Assembly: GCF_037893015.1 (NCBI RefSeq)
Contig: NC_133661.1
Span: 248,678,962-248,742,961 of the forward strand
Reading direction: 5' to 3'
DNA length: 64,000 bases
Source of the DNA: Macrotis lagotis
Taxonomy: Eukaryota; Chordata; Mammalia; Peramelemorphia; Peramelidae
The notes below the pieces were generated by a model. The model did no database searches and had not been told where the DNA came from. It worked only from the letters and a program-made list of their open reading frames with translations. A program made the position numbers and the translations under genes. Shown one piece after another: positions 11,470-22,519 of this stretch (its first letter is position 1; each line of letters begins with the position of its first letter).

Positions 11470-11805
11470 ACTATTTTTCTGTAGGTCAAGGATATGAATA
11501 GTCAGTTCAAAAGTTAAGCTGTGCAATCTATGAACAGCAAAATAAAAAAGATCCAAATTACTAACAACAAGAGAAGTGCAAATTAAAAGCACCTTGGATT
11601 TGCAAAAATGTCAAATAAGAAAAATAATAGTTTTTAGAGTGACTATAGAAAAACAGACATAATACCTTCTTTGTGGAACTAAGAATTGGTTCAACCTTTC
11701 TGGAAAGCAAGTTATTACTATTTTCCAAAACTACTCAATTTTACATATAGTTTGAATCAGTAATACCATTACTAGGGATATACTTCAAAGAAATCAAAGA
11801 CAGTT
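11470..11805 (+). mobile_element. Old LINE-1 ORF2 3' fragment
   Basis: The order of blocks is that of the L1 ORF2 end: 'caaggatatgaatagtcagt', 'gagaagtgcaaattaaaagc', 'ggttcaacctttctggaaag', then 'accattactagggatatact'. It is heavily mutated. Confidence 0.6.
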
Positions 11806-11814
11806 ACTTATTCA

Positions 11815-11970
11815 CTTACTTACTAGCTGTATCACCTTGAGCGAGCCACTCAGATTACTAAACTGTAAAGTGGAGATAATAAGAGTACTCACTCCCAACA
11901 TGGTTAGGAGGATCAAATGAGATAATTGTGACTTATTACAAGGTAGTCAGCAAAGTGCATAACACAGAAA
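11815..11970 (+). mobile_element. MIR (CORE-SINE)
   Basis: Recognisable MIR blocks: 'tactagctgtatcaccttga', 'aaactgtaaagtggagataa', 'ggaggatcaaatgagataat' and 'cagcaaagtgcataacac'. Confidence 0.8.
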
Positions 11971-11977
11971 TATATCA

Positions 11978-11979
<2 letters not shown>

Positions 11980-12020
<41 letters not shown>
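11980..12020. repeat. (TA)n microsatellite
   Basis: About 38 bases of alternating TA directly following the MIR. Confidence 0.95.
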
Positions 12021-12027
<7 letters not shown>

Positions 12028-12404
12028 TATATAAATGTTTATTTCCTTCTCTTTCTTTCCTTGTCAGGGAGAGGGTGAATAGTGGCAAAAGCACAAATGA
12101 TTCATGAAAATTATGCAATGAACATGATTCATGAAAATTGAATTGAGAAAAATAAGTTGATTGGAACAAGGAAAGGCTAGGCAGAACTCAGCATGGCTGG
12201 TCTTTACATATATTTGATTGCTCTTGGTTCTAAGTTGGGATCCAGGTTTCTTTAGCATGCTTAGAAAAATATATAATAGATAGAAATTTAGTTAAAATAA
12301 CAAAAATAAGTTAATATATATGGCCTACCTTGTTATATTTGGTATAAGTACTAGAGTTTCTTCTATGTTATATATGAAACTCTTTTATTGTTATTGTTAT
12401 ATTT
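12021..12404. other. Interval without a recognised element
   Basis: No family recognised. It contains a close direct repeat of atgattcatgaaaatt (near 12098 and 12124). Confidence 0.4.
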
Positions 12405-12423
12405 AAAGAAATATTCATTGGAG

Positions 12424-12433
12424 CCAAGATGGC
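12424..12433 (+). promoter_or_regulatory. YY1-like motif at the HAL1 5' terminus
   Basis: CCAAGATGGC at +6 of an element whose start is fixed by the TSD. It matches the YY1 core, as in the first HAL1. Activity is inferred. Confidence 0.5.
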
Positions 12434-13317
12434 AGCATGAAGGTGGCATTTCCCAGAAACCCCTTCCCCCAAAATTCCAAAAAGGCAACAAATTATGACT
12501 CTAGCCAAAATTTAGAGGGGCAGAACCCAAAGAAAGGCTGAGTGATACATTTTCCCAGTCCAAGATAACTTAGAAGTTCCAGGGGAAAGGTGTATTTCAC
12601 CAAGACCAGGGATTGGAAAAAAGCTGCAGCCACTCAACCCAACCCAGCCCAGTCCAGGGATCACTGGCAACAGCTCTTCTACACCAGAATGAGTGTGGAA
12701 TGAGGAACACCCACCACAGAACCTGAAGCTAAAATTGGGGGAAACCAGCCTGTACCTCCAGAACACAGTCCATAGACAGTAAGGGGGTCAGGAGCGATGG
12801 CAGAAAGCTCGCTGCTCTCCCTGGGGCAGGACTCTGCTGTTTGCCCACACTCAGATCTAGGTTGCAGTTTGGCCTTCCATACTAAGCAGGGATCCTCCTC
12901 AAGCTCCAGGGCAGAGGAAAGTACTTGTGGTCATCTACATATCAAAGCACAGGCAAAAGAGCATAAGCCCTTGGGAGAATAAAGATCCTAGTGGGGTGTA
13001 CCAAAAAAACCCAAAGCAGATATCCTAATAATACTCAGAAGTTCAGGAAGCACTCCAAAACCAGGCACAGGCTGGAGAAATGAGGAAACAGAGAAAAAAG
13101 GAGTGCCATTGAGAAATACATTGTCTATGATTGCAAGAGGGATCAAAATACTCAATCTAAATAAGAAAGTATAAGCTTCTGCATCTAAAGGCTCCATAAA
13201 AAATGGAAGTTGGGCTAAGGCAGTGACAGAGCTCAAAAAAGATTTTGAAAATCAAGTAAGGGAGATAGAAGAAAAATTGGGAAAAGAAATGAGAGAGAAG
13301 CAGGAAAAATATGAAAA

Positions 13318-13770
13318 ATGAGTCAACAGCTTAGTCAAGGAAATCCAAAAAATGCTGAAGAAAATAACATGTTAAAAACCAGCTTAGGTCAAATGGATAA
13401 AACAGTTCAAAAAGTTTTTGAGGAGAAGAATTCTTTAAAAAGCAGAATTGGACAGATGGAAAAGGAGATAAGAAAGCTCTCTGAGAAAAACACATCCTTC
13501 AGATCTATGGAGCTAAATGACTTTACAAGTCAAGACACAGTACTTCAACACCAAAAGAATGAAAAATTAGAAGAAAATGTAAAACATCTCATTGAAAAAA
13601 CAACTGATCTAGAAAACAGATTCAGGAAAGATAATTTAAAAATTATTGGGATCCCTGAAAGTCATGATCAGGAAAAGAGCTTTGACATCATTTTTAAAGA
13701 ATTCCTACAGGAAAATTTCCCTGATATCCTAGAAGCAGAGGGCAAAATAGAAATTGACAGAATCCACTGA
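13318..13770 (+). pseudogene. L1/HAL1 ORF1 (coiled coil and RRM), truncated by a stop
   Basis: A 150-codon open stretch. Residues ~15-105 form heptad-rich coiled coil (QMDKTVQKVFEEKNSL, QMEKEIRKLSEKN). Residues ~106-120 are the ORF1 RRM start (NLKIIGIPESHD), followed by EAEGKIEIDRIH. A TGA follows at the point where the first HAL1 still reads on, and the fourth HAL1 (35.8 kb) has a TGA there too. Both fit CGA to TGA decay at a CpG. The frame is open upstream only in pieces, so this Met is not necessarily the original start. Confidence 0.8.
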
Positions 13771-15130
13771 TCTCCCCTGGAAAGAGATCCAAAAAAAAAA
13801 AAAACAACCCCCAGGAATATTATAGTCAAGTTCCAGAACTCCCAAGTCAAAGAGAAAATACTACAAGCAGCCAGAAGGACATAATTCAAATATTTGGAGT
13901 TGCAGTCAGGATCACACAGGACTTAGCAGCAACTACATTAAAAGCTCATGGGGCTTGGAATATAATATTCCAGAAGGAAAAAGAGCTTGTAATGTAACCA
14001 AGAATCAACTACCCAGCAAAACTGAACATCCTCTTCCAGGGGAAAAGATGGACTTTCAATGAACCAGGGGAATTTCAATGTTCCTGTTGAAATGACCAGA
14101 GCGGAATAGAAAGTTTGACCTTCAAATACAGGACTTAGGTGAAACATACAGAGTGGAAGAGAAGGGTAAATTATGAGGGACTTAATGACAATGAACTGCA
14201 TGTATTCCTGCATAGAAAAATGATACTGATAATACCAGTATGAAACTCCTCATTTAATAGAGCAGGTAGAAGGAGATTTTATAGATGCACAGAAGAGAGC
14301 TGAATCTGAAGATATAATATGTTGTAAAAATGGAGTTAATGGCTAAAAGGGAAATGCACTGGGAGTAAGAGAAAGGAGGGGTGGAATAGGCTAAGATATT
14401 TTGTTTAAAAGATAATCTTTTTTTATTTTTATTTTTTTACAATGAGCTTTTGCAATGATATGGGAGGGCAGAAGGCTAGGGGAAATGAGGGAACCTTCAC
14501 TCCCATCAGAAATGCCTCAGAGAGGAAACAGCATACATATTCATTAGGATACAGATATCTAGAGTAAAAAGGAGAGAAGGGGGAAAGGAGGAAGGGGGAA
14601 GGGGGTGGATGTGGGTGATAGAGGAGAGGGTAGATCATAGGATAAAATAGTCAGATAAAACACATTTTCTTTTTTACTTCTTGCAAGGGGCTAGGATTAG
14701 GTGGTCTGTCTGGGACCACAGGGGCTGGGTGGTTGCTGGGTCTCAGGGGTGGTATGTGGGCTCGGGGCCTCTTAGCCCCAGGGTCAGTGATCAGTCTGCT
14801 GTGCTACTCAGTCACCCTACAGAATATTTTAGAAGAGGGGCAGAGTGAAAGGAGAGAGAAAATTAAAATAGATGGTAGTGGAGAAGAATGGATGGAGGGA
14901 ATTACAATCAGCAACAGCAACAGTGCAAAAATATGGAAGTAACTTCTGTGATGGACTTATGATAAAGAATATGATCCACCTGAGATAGAGCTGGCGGGTA
15001 GCAGAACACAGACTGAAACACATTTTTTTCTCTTTTCTTTTATTTTATTTCTCATGAGGTTCTATAATTTTGTGGGGGAGGGGTATTATGATTATTCTTA
15101 AACAAGAATATTTTAGTATTGTATAAAAAA

Positions 15131-15603
15131 ATCACTTGCACAAAAATATTCATAGCAGTTCTGTTTGTGGTGGCAAACAACTGGAAATTAATGTAAATGT
15201 CCTTCAACTGGGGAATGGCTTAACAAAATGTGATATATATGGAATGGAACACTATTGTTCTATTAGAAGCCAGGAAGGATGGGAATTCAGGGAAGTCTGG
15301 AAAGATTTGCATGGATTGATACTAAGCGAGATGAGCAGAACCAGAGGAACATTGCGCACCCCAGCAACATGGGGGTGATGATTAACCTTGATGGATTTGC
15401 CCATTCCATTAGTGCAACAATCAGGCACAATACTTCATTTTTCTTCCTTAGGGATATGATTTCTCTCTCATCACATTCAACTTAGATCAATGTATACCAT
15501 GGAAACAATGTAAAATCTAGTAGACTGCCTTCGGGGGGGGGGGGGGGGAAAGCAAGATTAGGGGAGAAAATTGTAAAAAATTCAAAATTAAAATTAAAAT
15601 AAA
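15131..15603 (+). mobile_element. L1 ORF2 C-terminus/3' UTR part of the chimera
   Basis: Open reading 15136-15378 gives typical L1 C-terminal sequence (KNIHSSSVCGGKQ, then CDIYGMEHYCSI). It ends with a run of 16 G at 15533-15548 and an A-rich tail. The matching G-rich site right of the gap reads ggggggtgggggaagggaa, so the 16-G run may be a sequencing or consensus error. Confidence 0.8.
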
Positions 15604-15805
15604 AAAGAAATATTCATGATGATATTTTTCAGGTTCTCCATAATAAATATGATTTTTAAAAAGAAAAAATAAATCCACATATGGATGAATGTTGAAAAAC
15701 TTTCATAATAAGTATTTGGAAAAACAAATATCTTTTCATATCAGAATATAAGCAGTTTATCTTTCTCTAGTTCTTTATTATAGTTTATTTGTATTTATCT
15801 TTTAA

Positions 15806-16852
15806 TGTTTCTCTCAACTCTTGTATTTGAACTTCAAAATTTCTATACAGCTTTAGTTTTTTCATCAGGAATGCTTGGAAGTCCTCTATCTAATTAAAAT
15901 TCTATTTTTTCCCCTTTCGGATTATATTCAATTTTGTCAAGCAAGTTATTTTTGGCTACAAACCTATATCCTTTATCTTTAGAATATAGTATTTCAAGCT
16001 CTCTGCTCCTTAATAACAAATTATTTGTGATCCTGACTCATTCTTATTTAAATTCTTGATTTCTGGATGCTTGTGATTTTTTTTTTTTTTTTTTTAGTAT
16101 TTGCAAGGCAATGGGGTTAAGTGGCTTGCCTAAGGCCACACAGCTAGGTAATTGTTAAGTGTCTGAGGCCGTATTTGAACTCAGGTACTCCTGACTCTAG
16201 GGCCAGTGTTCTATCCACTGTGCCACCTAACTGCCCCTCTAATTTTTTTAAAATGGAAACTCTGAATTTAGATTATAATATTCCTAGAAGTTTGCACTTG
16301 GACATTTCTTTCAGAAGGTTTTGGGCTAGTGTTTTTTTTAATTTCTACTTTGCTCTCCAATTCCAAAACTGGACAGTTTTACTGTTTCTTGAAATAGGAT
16401 TCCTTAGCTCTTATTTTGGCTATACATTTAAGAAGTCTGCTGATTCTTGCATTTTTTTCTCTCCTAAATCTGTTTGCTAGGTTGGTTTTGCTATAAGATA
16501 TCTTACATTTCTTCTATTTTTCAATCCTTTGACTTTATGTTAATATTTCATGCTGTCTCATAGAACCATTGGCTTCTGATTCATTCCAATATTCAGGGAG
16601 TTTCTTGTTTAGGCAAGTTTTTGTGCAGATTTTCTGATTCGTTCTTTCAAATCTCTAATATATATTTTCCAATATTTTTCCTATAGTTCTCTCATTTCAA
16701 TGCTAAAAAACAAAACCACTTAAATCTTTAAACTCTTGCTTCATCTCCTTCATGAATTCTAATTGAATCTATACCCAAACTGTATTTTTCTTTGAGGTTT
16801 TCCTGGGGTTAATCTGTGGTTAATTTGGAGTTAGTCTCTTCTTTTGATTTTT
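15806..16852 (-). mobile_element. Old L1/HAL1 ORF1-region relic, interrupted by a SINE
   Basis: Antisense to the ORF1 region of the HAL1s. Plus-strand wording ('gtgatcctgactcattctta', 'tatcctttatctttagaata', 'ttagattataatattcctag') corresponds block by block to the complement of the HAL1 sequence at 13.8-14.05 kb, at lower identity. It continues to the gap, and in the other copy to about 19.8 kb. Confidence 0.55.
16078..16238 (-). mobile_element. Marsupial SINE (left copy)
   Basis: Antisense full-length copy starting in an 18-T run and ending 'ccacctaactgcccct'. The same insertion recurs right of the gap at 18947-19113 with a longer T run. Confidence 0.93.
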
Positions 16853-16952
16853 NNNNNNNNNNNNNNNNNNNNNNNNNNNNNNNNNNNNNNNNNNNNNNNN
16901 NNNNNNNNNNNNNNNNNNNNNNNNNNNNNNNNNNNNNNNNNNNNNNNNNNNN
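16853..16952. other. Assembly gap, exactly 100 N
   Basis: One hundred N is a conventional placeholder of unknown length. Both sides carry the same ~2.9 kb, so the gap may have no real counterpart. Any reading frame through it (such as 16816-17073) is meaningless. Confidence 0.99.
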
Positions 16953-19728
16953 GGACATAATTCAAATATTTGGAGTTGCAGTCAGGATCACACAGGACTT
17001 AGCAGCAACTACATTAAAAGCTCATGGGGCTTGGAATATAATATTCCAGAAGGAAAAAGAGCTTGTAATGTAACCAAGAATCAACTACCCAGCAAAACTG
17101 AACATCCTCTTCCAGGGGAAAAGATGGACTTTCAATGAACCAGGGGAATTTCAATGTTCCTGTTGAAATGACCAGAGCGGAATAGAAAGTTTGACCTTCA
17201 AATACAGGACTTAGGTGAAACATACAGAGTGGAAGAGAAGGGTAAATTATGAGGGACTTAATGACAATGAACTGCATGTATTCCTGCATAGAAAAATGAT
17301 ACTGATAATACCAGTATGAAACTCCTCATTTAATAGAGCAGGTAGAAGGAGATTTTATAGATGCACAGAAGAGAGCTGAATCTGAAGATATAATATGTTG
17401 TAAAAATGGAGTTAATGGCTAAAAGGGAAATGCACTGGGAGTAAGAGAAAGGAGGGGTGGAATAGGCTAAGATATTTTGTTTAAAAGATAATCTTTTTTT
17501 ATTTTTATTTTTTTTACAATGAGCTTTTGCAATGATATGGGAGGGCAGAAGGCTAGGGGAAATGAGGGAACCTTCACTCCCATCAGAAATGCCTCAGAGA
17601 GGAAACAGCATACATATTCATTAGGATACAGATATCTAGAGTAAAAAGGAGAGAAGGGGGAAAGGAGGAAGGGGGGAAGGGGGTGGATGTGGGTGATAGA
17701 GGAGAGGGGTAGATCATAGGATAAAATAGTCAGATAAAAACACATTTTCTTTTTTACTTCTTGCAAGGGGCTAGGATTAGGTGGTCTGTCTGGGACCACA
17801 GGGGCTGGGTGGTTGCTGGGTCTCAGGGGTGGTATGTGGGCTCGGGGCCTCTTAGCCCCAGGGTCAGTGATCAGTCTGCTGTGCTACTCAGTCACCCTAC
17901 AGAATATTTTAGAAGAGGGGCAGAGTGAAAGGAGAGAGAAAATTAAAATAGATGGTAGTGGAGAAGAATGGATGGAGGGAATTACAATCAGCAACAGCAA
18001 CAGTGCAAAAATATGGAAGTAACTTCTGTGATGGACTTATGATAAAGAATATGATCCACCTGAGATAGAGCTGGCGGTAGCAGAACACAGACTGAAACAC
18101 ATTTTTTTCTCTTTTCTTTTATTTTATTTCTCATGAGGTTCTATAATTTTGTGGGGGAGGGGTATTATGATTATTCTTAAACAAGAATATTTTAGTATTG
18201 TATAAAAAAATCACTTGCACAAAAATATTCATAGCAGTTCTGTTTGTGGTGGCAAACAACTGGAAATTAATGTAAATGTCCTTCAACTGGGGAATGGCTT
18301 AACAAAATGTGATATATATGGAATGGAACACTATTGTTCTATTAGAAGCCAGGAAGGATGGGAATTCAGGGAAGTCTGGAAAGATTTGCATGGATTGATA
18401 CTAAGCGAGATGAGCAGAACCAGAGGAACATTGCGCACCCCAGCAACATGGGGGTGATGGCCAACCTTGATGGACTCGCTCATTCCATTAGTGCAACAAT
18501 CAGGCACAATACTTTATTTTCTTCCTTAGGGATTTGATTTCTCTCTCATCACATTCAACTTAGATCAATGTATACCATGGTAACAATGTAAAGACAAGTA
18601 GACTGCCTTTTGTGGGGGGTGGGGGAAGGGAAGCAAGATTGAGGGGAAAATTGTAAAAAATTCCAAATAAAAATTATGTTTCTCTCAACTCTTGTATTTG
18701 AACTTCAAAATTTCTATACAGCTTTAGTTTTTTCATCAGGAATGCTTGGAAGTCCTCTATCTAATTAAAATTCTATTTTTTCCCCTTTCGGATTATATTC
18801 AATTTTGTCAAGCAAGTTATTTTTGGCTACAAACCTATATCCTTTATCTTTAGAATATAGTATTTCAAGCTCTCTGCTCCTTAATAACAAATTATTGTGA
18901 TCCTGACTCATTCTTATTTAAATTCTTGATTTCTGGATGCTTGTGATTTTTTTTTTTTTTTTTTTTTTTTAGTATTTGCAAGGCAATGGGGTTAAGTGGC
19001 TTGCCTAAGGCCACACAGCTAGGTAATTGTTAAGTGTCTGAGGCCGTATTTGAACTCAGGTACTCCTGACTCTAGGGCCAGTGTTCTATCCACTGTGCCA
19101 CCTAACTGCCCCTCTAATTTTTTTAAAATGGAAACTCTGAATTTAGATTATAATATTCCTAGAAGTTTGCACTTGGACATTTCTTTCAGAAGGTTTTGGG
19201 CTAGTGTTTTTTTTAATTTCTACTTTGCTCTCCAATTCCAAAACTGGACAGTTTTACTGTTTCTTGAAATAGGATTCCTTAGCTCTTATTTTTGGCTATA
19301 CATTTAAGAAGTCTGCTGATTCTTGCATTTTTTTCTCTCCTAAATCTGTTTGCTAGGTTGGTTTTGCTATAAGATATCTTACATTTCTTCTATTTTTCAA
19401 TCCTTTGACTTTATGTTAATATTTCATGCTGTCTCATAGAACCATTGGCTTCTGATTCATTCCAATATTCAGGGAGTTTCTTGTTTAGGCAAGTTTTTGT
19501 GCAGATTTTCTGATTCGTTCTTTCAAATCTCTAATATATATTTTCCAATATTTTTCCTATAGTTCTCTCATTTCAATGCTAAAAAACAAAACCACTTAAA
19601 TCTTTAAACTCTTGCTTCATCTCCTTCATGAATTCTAATTGAATCTATACCCAAACTGTATTTTTCTTTGAGGTTTTCCTGGGGTTAATCTGTGGTTAAT
19701 TTGGAGTTAGTCTCTTCTTTTGATTTTT
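16953..19728. repeat. Right copy of the duplication flanking the assembly gap
   Basis: 2,776 bases repeating 13877-16852 in the same order and orientation, starting at the first base after the gap. It continues past 19728 into unique sequence (cttcttgctcatccctg), whereas the left copy ends there. It carries the HAL1 3' half (16953-18205), the L1 3' end (18206-18670), the old antisense ORF1 relic and the SINE. Confidence 0.95.
18947..19113 (-). mobile_element. Marsupial SINE (right copy of the duplicated one)
   Basis: Identical in context and wording to 16078-16238, differing mainly in the length of the leading T run. Confidence 0.93.
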
Positions 19729-19790
19729 CTTCTTGCTCATCCCTGTCACAAAAATAGCTTTTTTAAAAGAAGGATTTTTGGTTTGCTCAT
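19114..19790 (-). mobile_element. Old L1/HAL1 ORF1-region relic, continuing past the duplicated part
   Basis: Same antisense relic as left of the gap. Here it extends about 60 bases further. The right boundary is vague. Confidence 0.45.
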
Positions 19791-21025
19791 TCTTTAAGAT
19801 TATTTTCTAATTTCAGACTTGAAGATAAGGCCAGGCTCTAGAGGGAAGGTCTTGTCACAACAAAATTTAATAAAGGCAAACAAGTGCAGGGCACAAACTT
19901 GTTTTTTAAAAAAAGTGTGTCAAATGCCACCTCAGTTAAACCAATGCCTTAGAGGAGGAAATATCCTTTTTTATAAGCATAGAACAAAGAACAGAAAAGT
20001 AGGTGAAGAAAATATTACAATTTGTTATGGAGCTGGCAGCATCATTGGGGTGAGGACAAGAAGATTAGTTACCTTAAGAAGAAAGGGATAACACTCATGT
20101 GGGACTAGCAACTCCTCCTTTCTGTCTTAGAGGAATGTTTGATTGATTTATGAGACTCATCTGCATTCTGAAGTTATTGATAGTGGATAAGTGATAGCAT
20201 TCTCCCTGACTCCTAGAAGAAAGATAATAATTTCATTAATGGTACAAAGACAGGCATGGATGGACAGTATAGCTTGTAGAAATGTACCAGATCAGTTTGT
20301 TAGCTTTCAAAATTTTGGGGGAGCTGAAGATATAAAGCATAAGTACTTTTTAACTACTCAGAGGAAAAGAAACTTCTGTACCTAAGAAATGTTCATTATT
20401 TGAAAGGTTAGAGATAGTAGACCAGATTTCCTGGTGTTCACTCACATCCCTCAAGGATAATAGAATTTCTTGCTGCAAAAAATAGAATAGTAATTAGTAG
20501 GAAAACAAGATTTCTTAACTTCATTACAGGCTAACTGAATTTCTGAACTAAGTTCAGAGACAAGGAAGCTTTATTTAGGCAGTTACAGGACAAAATCAAT
20601 TCACTGTAAATAGGATCAATAAAAATGATAAACAATCAATTTGATTATTTTAATCTAAACTGAACCTGTTGCTGCTTTCTGGGGTATTTAGTATTGTGTT
20701 ATATTAGGAATAACTAAGGCAGGATATCTCCAATCTTTCAGTGCTAACAAAGTGGTATAATCCAGGGGGAAGTCTGCTGTTTCGCTGATCTGTGTTTGAC
20801 CAACAGTAGACTGATTTTGCTTTTAGGCATTATGAGTCAACTGGTCAATTGTGTTGGATGAGTAAAAGAGCTTCAAGTTTCCCTTTGACCTGGAATTGTT
20901 GTCCTGACTATTCATCTTTAAACTTGAGAACCTCACTGCTTCTGTCACTTTCTGAACCTATTTCTTTCTCAGTGTACTACCTGGTTCACCATACTCAGGA
21001 AAGCTACAATTAGGTTCAGATTCCC
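19791..21025. other. 1.2 kb without a recognised element
   Basis: I recognise no repeat family, splice pattern or protein here. A 90-codon open stretch (19819-20091) and a 64-codon stretch (20191-20385) resemble nothing known. The segment is one of the few parts of the window not attributable to transposons. Confidence 0.4.
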
Positions 21026-21029
21026 TCAC

Positions 21030-21545
21030 TAGTCTATTCTGAATCTCCCTATTTCTTCTACAATTAAATATAAAATACTCTGACATTTAAAGCCCATTAC
21101 AACTTCATCACTTCCTGTCTTTCCAGTCTTCTTATACTTTCTTCCCTCCACATATTTTATGATTCATAAATATCTCTCTCTGCCTTCTGTTTAGTGAACA
21201 TTTCATCTTCTGATTTTTGTGGCTTTCCATTTTCTGCCCCTCAAGCCTGGAATATGCTCTCTCCTTGGCTAGCCTCTTTGTTTTGTACGTTTCCTTCAAG
21301 ATTCAACATAAATCCTGTTTTCTATGGGAGGTCTGTCTTTCCCATTTCCCCTAGTGCATTGTTAGTGCCTTCCCTCTGAAATTACCTTCCACTTACTAAG
21401 TATAAAGATTGTACATACTCAGTTATTTGTATATTCTCTTTCCCTTTAAAGCATAATGACTGGGGAACTATTTTTGCCTTTTGTTTCATCTTTATAGATA
21501 GCTTGACTGATGCCTGGTCCATACATGCTTATTAAATATTTACCT
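21030..21545 (+). mobile_element. L2 LINE, 3' end
   Basis: Diagnostic L2 wording in order: 'agcctggaatatgctctctc', 'ccttccacttactaagtata', and the end 'tgcctggtccatacatgctt' followed by attaaatattt. Confidence 0.75.
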
Positions 21546-21559
21546 GTGGACCTAGATTT

Positions 21560-22515
21560 GACAAGACTCAGGCAACTCTCCATCACATACTTAAAACTGT
21601 TCTTAGAAAATCATATTTCCCTCTTGTTCATCCTCTATCAATCTCCAAGTGCCCAACAGTCACCACCCATCTTTCAATCACTGTTGCCTATTCTTTCATC
21701 CCCACCCACCTCAAAATCCTCTAATTTCCCAGTCCAGAATTTGCCCACCTCTTCCTCTGTGATCTAGAGAACTCCCACTCCACAACTAATAAATTTCCTT
21801 TCATTTTAGCCTCCTTTTTCTTTCTTCCATTTTCTGGTTTTCAGAGACTTGACTCTCCTCTTGCATTCAGATGAAAACATATCCCATCTTCTGACCCTAG
21901 AGAGGATTCTGGTCCTAGAGAGGATTCAGAATGCTCTTTGTTCCCCATTGCCATTTCCAGATTGTCCCTCTTTACTCAGTAATTTTTTTTTCTTCTTTGA
22001 AAGTTTATTCTATCAACATTTATCACTCAATACAGTGGTTTGAGTTGTTCTCTGCCATTTGATGATTGTTCTCTACTATTTTCCAGAACATTCTCCTAAG
22101 TGAGTTCTGTGACTGGTTTATAGTATCTTTCTCTGCTACAAATCCTACCTCCATAATATATACAGTAATGTTAGTCCAAATTTCCTAATCTCTCAGTTGC
22201 TCAATCTGCTTAGCTCCCATGACCTATTCCTCCACTCTTCCTCATCTACAGACTGATATGGTCACACCCTATGGCTTACGCTCCATGATCAGAAATCTGA
22301 AATTCTTTATTCAATAATAACCGCTCTTATTATTTCTACTCTCCCTACTTTACTCCTTCTAAACCTATTCTTTGCCCCACTGTTATCTTCAGTTCCCCCT
22401 CTTCCCCTCAATATTTTCTCAGGCCATTGCCTTTCTCTGTCTTCCTTACTAATTTTGACCCCTTATAAATCAGTCCACTGTTATAACATCCTTAATTCTC
22501 AAATTCTCCATTGAC
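21560..22515 (+). other. Pyrimidine-rich stretch, possibly L2-derived
   Basis: Long CT-rich sequence whose style resembles the 5' part of L2 copies but with no diagnostic motif I can name. A 12-base unit (ctagagaggatt) is repeated at about 21896 and 21914. Confidence 0.3.
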
Positions 22516-22519
22516 CTGT

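Larger units (their letters stand above)
12419..15603 (+). mobile_element. HAL1-like element joined to an L1 3' end, complete with TSD
   Basis: Flanked by a perfect 14-bp TSD, aaagaaatattcat, at 12405-12418 and 15604-15617. It begins 'tggagccaagatggcagcat', carries L1 ORF1 (open 13318-13770) and the HAL1 purine-rich 3' region. At about 15130 it switches abruptly to an L1 ORF2 C-terminus/3' UTR (KNIHSSSVCGGKQLEI), ending in an A-rich tail. It has no endonuclease or RT. Either it is a chimeric transcript, or a truncated L1 inserted in the HAL1 A-tail; the shared TSD fits both. From 13877 on it is repeated after the gap. Confidence 0.85.
13877..16852. repeat. Left copy of the duplication flanking the assembly gap
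   Basis: 2,976 bases that recur, almost base for base, as 16953-19728 on the other side of the 100-N gap. The copy ends exactly at the gap. Identity is broken only by indels of one base, a cluster of substitutions at ~15377-15590, and ~205 bases (about 15595-15804) absent on the right. Most simply it is one locus assembled twice. Confidence 0.95.

Noticed and set aside
13668..14213. Minus-strand frames repeated at 17014-17289
   Set aside because: Antisense of HAL1 ORF1 and 3' region; the repetition only reflects the assembly duplication.
16816..17073. An 85-codon frame containing a run of X
   Set aside because: It crosses the 100-N gap and has no biological meaning.
13877..19728. A genuine recent tandem duplication of a HAL1
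   Set aside because: The exact abutment of both copies on a 100-N gap makes an unmerged overlap far more likely; kept only as a finding to check.
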